This document shows, one piece after another, positions 1 to 4,638 of a DNA stretch of 9,677 nt (positions within the stretch are counted from its first letter, which is position 1; every line of letters starts with the position of its first letter). The notes beneath the pieces were generated by a model that was not told the origin of the DNA, ran no database searches, and worked only from the letters and a program-made list of their open reading frames with translations. Made by a program: the position numbers and the translations under genes. The DNA lies in contig JBFWSL010000152.1 in NCBI GenBank assembly GCA_050248375.1, positions 1-9,677 of the forward strand, given 5' to 3'. Source of the stretch: JAYZVT01 sp050248375. GTDB taxonomy: Bacteria; Pseudomonadota; Alphaproteobacteria; Rhizobiales; Methyloligellaceae.

Positions 1-77
1 AGGAACGCTTTGGTCCCGATGCGCCCGAAGCGGACTGGTTATGCTCCCATTGAGTTTTGTCCGTGACCCAAGTGGCC

Positions 78-107
78 TTGAAAGTCGCCTCCTGACATCC
101 ATATACC
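78..107 (+). promoter_or_regulatory. Candidate sigma-70-type promoter for the regulator-esterase pair
   Basis: TTGAAA (78-83) is followed after 18 bases by TATACC (102-107), a fair match to the -35/-10 consensus. The predicted start of transcription near 114 would exclude the upstream ATG at 41 and fits translation from the ATG at 140. Seen by eye only; GC-rich alphaproteobacteria often have poorly conserved promoters. Confidence 0.35.
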
Positions 108-122
108 ATCCGACCAGATGGT
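105..122. promoter_or_regulatory. Inverted repeat at the predicted transcription start, possible operator
   Basis: ACCATC (105-110) and GATGGT (117-122) form a perfect 6-base inverted repeat with a 6-base spacer. It overlaps the end of the candidate -10 box and the predicted +1. Ribbon-helix-helix proteins commonly bind such short palindromes and repress their own promoters, so this is a candidate autoregulatory site for the gene starting at 140. The link is inference. Confidence 0.3.
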
Positions 123-139
123 TATTGGATGGAAGCGCT

Positions 140-559
140 ATGCCCGACAATGTCCGCGAACTCCGGTCGAAGCCCCCCGAGACCGAAAAAATTACGATCA
201 ATCTGGGTTATGTCGACTTGGGTCACGTCGATCTTATGGTGCGGGAAGGGTTCTACTCGAACCGGACCGATTTCATTCGGACGGCGATCCGCAACCAGCT
301 CGAACGTCACGCCGACGTCGTCAAGCAATCCTACGCCCGGAAAAGTCTGGACCTCGGCCTGCGGGATTACAGCCGCGAGCAACTCGAAGCGGCGCGGCGA
401 GCCGGTGAGATGTTGCACATCAATGTTCTAGGGCTTGCAAGCATCGGCCACGATGTCACGCCCGAACTCGCTCGCGCGACCATTGCCTCGGTCTCGGTGC
501 TGGGAGCATTGCACGCCAGTCCCCTGGTAAAGGCCGCTCTCGCCGACAGGATGAGGTGA
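140..559 (+). CDS. Ribbon-helix-helix (CopG-like) transcriptional regulator paired with an esterase
   Basis: A 139-residue protein, probably a DNA-binding regulator of the following esterase gene. Residues about 17-57 have the ribbon-helix-helix pattern: a short strand (KITINLGYVDLG), then a helix-turn-helix stretch with FYSNRTDFIRTAIRNQLERH, typical of CopG/Arc-type dimers that insert a beta ribbon into the major groove. The rest (DVVKQSYARKS onward) is a helical C-terminal domain; VTPELARATIASVSVLGALH is of the type I recall in regulators next to PHB-depolymerase-family esterases. I chose ATG 140, with GGAAG at 131-135 as ribosome site, over ATG 41, because residues before it do not resemble the family and the candidate promoter lies downstream of 41. 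The stop is 5 bases before the esterase ATG, so the two are surely co-transcribed. Its target is inferred from context. Confidence 0.85.
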   Translation: MPDNVRELRSKPPETEKITINLGYVDLGHVDLMVREGFYSNRTDFIRTAIRNQLERHADVVKQSYARKSLDLGLRDYSREQLEAARRAGEMLHINVLGLASIGHDVTPELARATIASVSVLGALHASPLVKAALADRMR

Positions 560-564
560 AGACG

Positions 565-1692
565 ATGCTCAACCAAGATGCAATTCGCGAAGCCACACGC
601 CTCACGCGCGAGGGCCAACTCGCCGAGGCCACGGCGCTCCTTCAGCGCATGCTGCGCGGTGAGAGCACGCCACCGCGCACGAGCGGGCGCACCGCTCTTC
701 TAGAACGCGAGCCGCCAACCATTGACGCGAAGGCCGATCCTTTCGATGGGCCGGATAGTCCGCACCTCGGGCGGGCCACACCCGCCCAGCCGTCCGTGCT
801 TCGCCCGCTGCTCGACCGCGCGCAGATGCGCCCGGGATTCTCTTTGCGGGATGGGGTCAAGCGCGCCCCGCCGTCCATACGCGACATCGTGCCCGAGGGC
901 GCAAGGTTCATCGAAGGGACCTATAGTAACGCGGCGGGAAGCCGTGCCTACAGGCTCTTCATCCCCAGCCATTATCAGAAGGGGCAACCACTTCCCTTGG
1001 TCGTCATGCTGCACGGCTGCACCCAGTCGCCGGACGATTTCGCGGCCGGCACAAGGATGAATTTCATCGCAGAAGAGCAGACATGCTTCGTGGTCTATCC
1101 TGCACAGCGCAGCGACGCCAACCACGCGAAATGCTGGAACTGGTTTCGTACGGCCGACCAGCAGCGGGACAGCGGCGAGCCTTCGCTGATCGCGGGTATC
1201 ACGCGCCAGATCATGCGCGACTATTCGGTTGATCCAAAGCGAGTCTACGTTGGTGGACTGTCGGCCGGAGGCGCCGCTGCCGCCATCATGGGAGCAACGC
1301 ACAACGATCTGTACGCGGCAATTGGTGTGCATTCCGGCCTCGCCTGCGGGGCCGCCATTGATCTCCCCTCCGCGTTTGTCGCCATGCGGCAAGGCGGCAG
1401 GTCCGATGACATGGTCATTCCCGGTGACCGGCTTCCTGTCCCGACTATTGTTTTTCACGGCGATCGCGACACGACGGTCCATCCCAACAATGTCGATCAA
1501 ATTCGTAAGCTGGTCCTGAGAGCGACGGGCACGCAAAAGAAGGTGCATCGCGGGCAAGTACCGGGGGGGCACGCCTATCCGATCGAGGAGCTCGATCGCT
1601 GGGATCAATCGAACCTGGTCGTTTGCCGACGATCACAAACCTTTCGAACGAACCAGTCAGCCATTACAGAGCTCGAAGCATCCAGCTTTTGA
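565..1692 (+). CDS. PHB-depolymerase-family (LpqC-type) esterase with replaced C-terminus, probably inactive
   Basis: A 375-residue alpha/beta hydrolase of the family that cleaves poly(3-hydroxybutyrate) or related esters. No signal peptide is visible, suggesting a cytoplasmic form. After an N-terminal helix (REATRLTREGQLAEATALLQ) and linker, the hydrolase domain begins near residue 114 (FIEGTYSNAAGSRAYRLFIP). It shows an oxyanion-region HGC (150-152), the nucleophile Ser233 in GLSAGG, and the acid in HGDRDTTVHP (Asp302). Family resemblance holds to VPGGHAY (residue 338, base 1578). The family's final part, with the catalytic histidine in a GHAWSGG-like motif, is missing; instead 37 unrelated residues follow (PIEELDRWDQSNLVV...). 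All three forward frames to 1720 lack that motif, so this is not a simple frameshift. ATG 565 has GAGGTGA 6 bases upstream; GTG 556 is an alternative start. Likely a decaying gene. Confidence 0.8.
   Translation: MLNQDAIREATRLTREGQLAEATALLQRMLRGESTPPRTSGRTALLEREPPTIDAKADPFDGPDSPHLGRATPAQPSVLRPLLDRAQMRPGFSLRDGVKRAPPSIRDIVPEGARFIEGTYSNAAGSRAYRLFIPSHYQKGQPLPLVVMLHGCTQSPDDFAAGTRMNFIAEEQTCFVVYPAQRSDANHAKCWNWFRTADQQRDSGEPSLIAGITRQIMRDYSVDPKRVYVGGLSAGGAAAAIMGATHNDLYAAIGVHSGLACGAAIDLPSAFVAMRQGGRSDDMVIPGDRLPVPTIVFHGDRDTTVHPNNVDQIRKLVLRATGTQKKVHRGQVPGGHAYPIEELDRWDQSNLVVCRRSQTFRTNQSAITELEASSF
1580..1598. repeat. Perfect palindrome at the esterase breakpoint
   Basis: CGATCGAG (1580-1587) and CTCGATCG (1591-1598) form a perfect 8-base stem around the 3-base loop GAG. 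It starts 2 bases after the last codon that matches the esterase family, so it may mark the breakpoint (hairpin-stimulated deletion or the end of an element). Confidence 0.6.
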
Positions 1693-1722
1693 GCATTTCG
1701 CTCGAATGGTGTAGAGTTGTTG

Positions 1723-1793
1723 GTGACCCAACGTGCTCACCGCATCCTCAGAATGACTAGACGTTGTCGAGGATGAAGAACACGTTGGATCAC
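1723..1793. repeat. Two-stem inverted repeat, attC-like core sites
   Basis: The outer arms at 1723-1735 (GTGACCCAACGTG, reading 1723 as G) and 1781-1793 (CACGTTGGATCAC) pair at about 12 of 13 positions. An inner perfect stem pairs CATCCTC (1743-1749) with GAGGATG (1769-1775); a further GAC/GTC pair (1755-1757, 1766-1768) is possible. Outer-arm bases ACCCAAC (1726-1732) and GTTGGAT (1784-1790) fit the integron attC core consensus RYYYAAC and GTTRRRY. The 65-base length and asymmetric internal loop also suit attC, but the spacers between stems (10 and 8 bases) are longer than usual and no integrase or cassette is seen. No T-run follows, so a rho-independent terminator is unlikely. The structure is clear; its identity is open. 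Confidence 0.5.
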
Positions 1794-1845
1794 AGACTAC
1801 CGGCCCCAAACCCATACCCCAGCGATTTCTCGACTTAGCAAGAAT

Positions 1846-2046
1846 TCCTTCTTGTTCAATGCGATATCTTCCGAGGGAATACTGCTGCACAACCACCCCT
1901 CCGGCGACCCCTCGCCGTCCCAGGCGGACATCGAGATGACCCGCCAGATCGTCGAGGCGGCCAGGAAGCTCGGCATCGTGGTCCACGACCACGTCATCGT
2001 CGGCCGCGAGGGCCACGCCAGCTTCCGTGGGTTGGGACTGCTGTAG
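1846..2046 (+). pseudogene. radC: 3' remnant of radC (JAB/MPN-domain protein)
   Basis: About 65 residues match only the C-terminal end of RadC, a JAMM/MPN-fold protein normally about 220-250 residues long. The metal-site motif is intact: HNHPSGDPSPSQAD, with the two histidines and aspartate of H-x-H...D. Also intact are IEMTRQIVEAARKLGIVVHDH and the family's ending REGHASFRGLGLL just before the stop. Resemblance fades upstream of about SFLFNAISSEGILL; the frame stays open back to 1777 with unrelated residues. The only in-frame start near homology is TTG 1852, without a convincing ribosome site. The N-terminal helix-hairpin-helix part and half the JAB domain are absent. Despite the name, RadC's role in DNA repair has been questioned. 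Most likely a dead fragment. Confidence 0.85.
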
Positions 2047-2143
2047 GGCCCGGCCTGGCGCACGGCCCGGCGGAGAGACCTGCGAAACCCGCAGCGAAGG
2101 CCGGGGTCCACCTCCGGGACACCATCCGGACCGCGAAATCTCG

Positions 2144-2164
2144 ACCCCGGGTCAAGCCCGGGGT
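2144..2164. repeat. GC-rich hairpin within the repeat cluster
   Basis: ACCCCGGG (2144-2151) pairs with CCCGGGGT (2157-2164) around TCAAG, an 8-base perfect stem. A short T-run (TTT) follows on the + strand, so it could weakly end transcription coming from the left, but it reads best as one unit of the REP-like family. Confidence 0.6.
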
Positions 2165-2264
2165 TTCGGAATTTCCTCACAAACCTCTATCTCGAAACGA
2201 TGACAGTGCGCGGCGGGGCAGGCGCATCGGGTTTCGGAATTCCTTCACAAGCCTCAAGCTCGAA

Positions 2265-2284
2265 ACCCCGGCGCAGGCCGGGGT
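2265..2284. repeat. GC-rich hairpin within the repeat cluster
   Basis: ACCCCGGC (2265-2272) pairs perfectly with GCCGGGGT (2277-2284) around GCAG. It is the most symmetrical copy of the repeat described for 2083-2329 and could also act as a 3' mRNA-stabilising hairpin for the - strand gene ending at 2359. Confidence 0.6.
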
Positions 2285-2358
2285 CATATCTCATCTCAAC
2301 CTCGAAACCCGCAGAGAAGGCCGGGGTCCGGAGTCATCTGGACAACCTGGCGCCGCGG

Positions 2359-2730
2359 CTACATCCGCTCCACGGCGATGGTCTCACCGGAGCGCACACT
2401 GGCCATGATCTTCACGTCTTCCACGGCGCGGCCCCAGATATTGGCGGGGCTAGCCAGACGCGTTTCGTCGCCGCGCGACACGGGCGTGCGCCCGTAACCG
2501 ATAGCGATGGCATCGCCGTCGGTCCAGAAGGCGATTTCGCCCGGGATGACCACGTCGCGCGCATCCGCCTCCCGCTCCAGGCTGACGGGCGTGGAGAAGT
2601 AGACTTCCTCGCCCCAGGTCTGCGCGCGCGCCTTGAAGGGCGCGGCGTCCCACAGGGCCTGGGCTGTCGGTGTATCGAGAAGTTCGACGGTGAGCGAAAC
2701 GCCGCCGGCCGTGATTCGCAACTGTCTCAC
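2359..2730 (-). CDS. Cyclophilin-like-fold protein (TM1367/DUF369-type)
   Basis: A 123-residue cytoplasmic protein resembling the small Cyclophil_like family (Pfam PF04126, structures such as TM1367). Recognisable parts are LLDTPTAQALWDAAPF near residues 18-33, WGEEVYFSTPV (39-49), VVIPGEIAFWTDGDAIAIGYG (about 60-80) and TPVSRGDETRLASPANIWG (82-100). Members share the cyclophilin barrel but not, as far as is known, established proline isomerase activity; their function is unknown. The start is GTG at 2730. It begins 13 bases after the stop of the ketoacyl synthase and is therefore probably the last gene of the ACP-synthase operon. No signal peptide or membrane segment is visible. Family assignment is fairly secure; a role in acyl-chain chemistry is suggested only by its position. 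Confidence 0.8.
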   Translation of the reverse strand: MRQLRITAGGVSLTVELLDTPTAQALWDAAPFKARAQTWGEEVYFSTPVSLEREADARDVVIPGEIAFWTDGDAIAIGYGRTPVSRGDETRLASPANIWGRAVEDVKIMASVRSGETIAVERM

Positions 2731-2743
2731 GGTCCCGCCCGGA

Positions 2744-3982
2744 TCAGGCCGGGTTCGGGCCGAACAGCAACACGGCGTTGAGGCCGCCGAAAGCGAAGGA
2801 GTTCGACATGGCGTATGTCAGCTCGCGCTTGCGCGGCGCTTTCGGCGTGTAGTCGAGATCGCACTCGGGATCCGGCTCTTCCAGTCCGATGGTAGGAGGA
2901 GCGATGTTCTCCTTGAGGGCGCGGATCGACGCCACCGCCTCGATGCCACCGCCCGCGCCCAGGCAATGCCCGTGCATGGACTTGGTCGAGGAGATGGAAA
3001 TGCCCTCGGCGTGCTTGCCGAACACGCGCTTGATGGCGCGCGTCTCGTTGATGTCGTTCACCGCTGTCGCGGTACCGTGCGCGTTGATGTACTGGACGTC
3101 GCCGGGCGCCAGCCGGGCGTCGTCGAGCGCCATCTGCATGGCCGTCGTCGCCCCGTCGATGGAGGGGTTGACCATGTCGGCGGCGTCCGAAGTGGTGCCG
3201 TAGCCGACCAGCTCGGCAAGGATGTTCGCGCCGCGCGCCTTGGCGTGCTCGAATTCCTCCAGCACCAGGATGCCGGCGCCTTCGGCCAGAACGGTGCCGT
3301 TGCGGTTCTTGGCGAAGGGACGCAACCCGTCGGGGCTGAGCACGCGCATCGCCTGCCAGGCGCGCTGGGCGCCCCAGTTGAGGGAGGCTTCCGAAGCGCC
3401 GGCGATGCCCAGATCGACCACATTCTCGCGGATCATGCGGTAGACCGTGCCGATGGAATGGGCCGCGGTCGAGCAGGCGCTGACGATGCCGAAGGTCGGG
3501 CCGGTGATGCCATATTCGATGCTGACATGCGCGGCGGCGGAAGAGCCGATGGACTTCAGCAGGGTGAGCGGGTGGGTAGCGCGCTTGTTCTCCTTGAAGA
3601 GCATCTTGTAGGAGAATTCCAGCGTCGTCAGGCCGCCCACGCCCGATCCGATGATCGAAGCGGCGCGGTAGCGCTTGTCGCCCTTGAGCGGAACTTCCAG
3701 CCCGGACTGCGCCACGGCCTCCGCGGCCGCGCAGCCCGCGAACTGCGAATAGCGGTCGGCAAGCAGGAACTGCTTGCTCTGCAGGCGCTCGCGCGGATCG
3801 AAGTCCGGCACCTCACCCGCGATGGTGATGTACAGGTCCTCGGTCGAGAAGTTCTGGATCGGGCGGATGCCGCAGGAGCCCGTCTGCATGGCTCCCCAGA
3901 ATTTTTCGACGCCCGTGCCCAGAGGCGTGACAACGCCCGTACCGGTTACGACGACGCGCCTGCGCCCATTGGAATTCGACAT
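2744..3982 (-). CDS. Beta-ketoacyl-ACP synthase (KAS II/FabF family, NodE-like)
   Basis: A 412-residue condensing enzyme that extends an acyl chain by decarboxylative condensation with malonyl-ACP. The N-terminal VVVTGTGVVTPLG and C-terminal SNSFAFGGLNAVLL are family signatures. The catalytic set is complete: Cys170 in GIVSACSTAAHSIG, His302 in NAHGTATAVND, Lys334 and His339 in STKSMHGHCLGAGGG. Housekeeping FabF usually has NAHGTST and KSMTGH; the AVNDINET and KSMHGHCLG forms here recall NodE-like or secondary FabF proteins that work with a dedicated carrier. ATG 3982 begins directly at MSNSNGRRRV; the ribosome site is weak. It lies 45 bases after the ACP stop and 13 before the cyclophilin-like gene. 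A role in a specialised lipid is more likely than general fatty acid synthesis, but that is inference. Confidence 0.92.
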   Translation of the reverse strand: MSNSNGRRRVVVTGTGVVTPLGTGVEKFWGAMQTGSCGIRPIQNFSTEDLYITIAGEVPDFDPRERLQSKQFLLADRYSQFAGCAAAEAVAQSGLEVPLKGDKRYRAASIIGSGVGGLTTLEFSYKMLFKENKRATHPLTLLKSIGSSAAAHVSIEYGITGPTFGIVSACSTAAHSIGTVYRMIRENVVDLGIAGASEASLNWGAQRAWQAMRVLSPDGLRPFAKNRNGTVLAEGAGILVLEEFEHAKARGANILAELVGYGTTSDAADMVNPSIDGATTAMQMALDDARLAPGDVQYINAHGTATAVNDINETRAIKRVFGKHAEGISISSTKSMHGHCLGAGGGIEAVASIRALKENIAPPTIGLEEPDPECDLDYTPKAPRKRELTYAMSNSFAFGGLNAVLLFGPNPA

Positions 3983-4027
3983 GTTCAGAGTTGCCCAGCC
4001 TGTTGGCGGAAAAAAGCCCTAGCGGGA

Positions 4028-4297
4028 TCAGGCAGCGGCGCCCGATGCCTTCGATTCCGCGATCAGGGACTTCACCTTCTCGACCACGGACCCAACGGTC
4101 GAGAAATCCTCGACCTCTTCATTCGCATTATAGGGAATCTCGATCCCGAATGTATCCTCGATATCGAACACGATAACCGCCAGGTCCAGGGACTCGATGC
4201 CGAGATCGCTCAGCGGCGTCTCAAGGCTGACGGGCTTGGACGGATCCTTCATGTTCTTCTTGAGGATATCGATAATCTTGGTCGCCACTTCTTCCAT
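4028..4297 (-). CDS. Acyl carrier protein, dedicated (NodF-like ending)
   Basis: An 89-residue acidic acyl carrier protein. Ser36 in DLGIESLDLAV is the expected 4'-phosphopantetheine site (ESLD in place of the common DSLD/DSLE). Helix II/III follow as FDIEDTFGIEIPYNANEEVE, then FSTVGSVVEKVKSLI and a short Ala/Ser tail. The long insertion before the last helix and the ending DFSTVGSVVEKV resemble carriers paired with their own ketosynthase, such as NodF, more than housekeeping AcpP. I chose ATG 4297, with GGGAGAG 4 bases upstream; a TTG at 4342 would add 15 non-family residues. It is the first gene of the set running into the ketosynthase. The partner relation is inferred from adjacency; the ACP call itself is firm. 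Confidence 0.92.
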   Translation of the reverse strand: MEEVATKIIDILKKNMKDPSKPVSLETPLSDLGIESLDLAVIVFDIEDTFGIEIPYNANEEVEDFSTVGSVVEKVKSLIAESKASGAAA

Positions 4298-4410
4298 ATC
4301 GCTCTCCCTGCCCCGGCTGTCCCGGGGCTGATCCTTCTTCAAGGGGAACCGCTAAATCAGGCGCACTTCAAGAGCAAGCCGCGCGTCCCATTAGTCTTAA
4401 AAACCCGCAG

Positions 4411-4438
4411 AGTCTAGCTGGCCGGTGGCCACTTACAA
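4411..4438 (-). promoter_or_regulatory. Candidate promoter for the ACP-ketosynthase operon
   Basis: Reading the - strand, TTGTAA (4438-4433) and TAGACT (4416-4411) are separated by 16 bases. The start of transcription would fall near 4404, giving a leader of about 105 bases. The spacer holds a small dyad, TGGCC-GGT-GGCCA (4419-4431), which might be a regulator site. By eye only. Confidence 0.3.
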
Positions 4439-4583
4439 GCATACCGCCACGCGAACCGGCAACCGCTACCTTCAGCCTCCCCCGACGGCCTCGCAAGCCA
4501 TGTGGGCGCACAATGGCAAAAATGCAAGGGATTCTGGCTATTTGTCCCCAAAATCATGCCCCACTTCAATTCTTGTTTCGTGA

Positions 4584-4593
4584 TATGATCATA
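4584..4593. promoter_or_regulatory. Palindrome over a -10-like box upstream of the ligase
   Basis: TATGATCATA is a perfect 10-base palindrome whose first six bases, TATGAT, are a good -10 box on the + strand, 50 bases before the ligase ATG. No good -35 is present at the usual distance, which suggests either an activated promoter or a different sigma factor. A repressor bound here would block the promoter; fatty-acid-responsive repressors often control such ligases, but the protein here is unknown. Confidence 0.35.
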
Positions 4594-4638
4594 AAAACGG
4601 CAGCAAAAATGAGGCCATGCGGGAGGCCGCTTACCAAA

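Larger units (their letters stand above)
1579..1845. other. Scar of unrecognised DNA between two broken genes
   Basis: Esterase homology ends at 1578 and radC homology begins at about 1846. The roughly 267 bases between them match no family I can recognise in any frame and look less GC-rich than the flanking genes. They begin with a palindrome (1580-1598) and contain the inverted repeat at 1723-1793. The simplest reading is the remnant of an inserted and mostly deleted mobile element, or a fusion of two distant loci by illegitimate recombination. Confidence 0.55.
2083..2329. repeat. Cluster of REP-like palindromic repeats
   Basis: The gene-free stretch 2047-2358 holds several copies of one motif. 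The 27-base copies at 2083-2109 and 2303-2329 (starting CGAAACCCGCAG, ending GGCCGGGGTCC) match at 26 of 27 bases. A third copy at 2261-2285 is a better palindrome, and a fourth lies inverted at about 2143-2168. In addition, 2161-2198 and 2229-2266 are 38-base direct repeats matching at about 33 positions (GGGTTTCGGAATT... to CTCGAAAC). This is the look of dispersed intergenic palindromes common in GC-rich proteobacteria. It lies between convergent radC remnant and cyclophilin-like gene, where such elements often collect. No gene is supported in this stretch. Confidence 0.8.
4298..4638. other. Divergent intergenic region between ACP and acyl-CoA ligase
   Basis: These 341 bases separate two divergent transcripts. 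The frame of the ligase is open back to ATG 4513, but the 42 extra residues (rich in Met, Cys, Lys) are unlike the family, and the DNA at 4510-4620 is conspicuously AT-rich for this genome, as expected of a promoter region. It holds the candidate promoters at 4411-4438 (-) and 4584-4593 (+). I see no further gene or RNA. Confidence 0.6.

Noticed and set aside
3..53. Open frame ending ...PDAPEADWLCSH at the window start, possibly the tail of an upstream gene
   Set aside because: Only 16 codons are visible and no family is recognisable, so it cannot be distinguished from chance.
1562..1570. Run of seven G as a possible frameshift site in the esterase
   Set aside because: The frame continues correctly after the run (VPGGHAY matches the family), so the loss of homology happens later, at 1578.
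700..1608. 302-codon open frame on the - strand opposite the esterase
   Set aside because: Shadow of the esterase; the sense strand carries the GLSAGG and HGD motifs.
1750..1787. Short - strand peptide SNVFFILDNV resembling the DN motif of IS630-type transposases
   Set aside because: Only ten residues between stops, lying in the hairpin, and the residues that should follow the motif are absent; most likely chance.
1657..2016. 119-codon - strand open frame across the scar and radC remnant
   Set aside because: Its first half is antisense to clear radC sequence and its second half has no resemblance to any family.
4010..4026. CCC-GCTA-GGG followed by six T on the - strand between ACP and ketosynthase, possible terminator or attenuator
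   Set aside because: The stem is only 3 base pairs, too weak to support a terminator; readthrough is expected.
2633..4417. 594-codon open frame on the + strand opposite the ketosynthase and ACP
   Set aside because: It is antisense to two well-supported genes, has Arg/Gly/Asp-rich low-complexity composition and no family resemblance; long antisense frames are expected from GC-rich codon bias.
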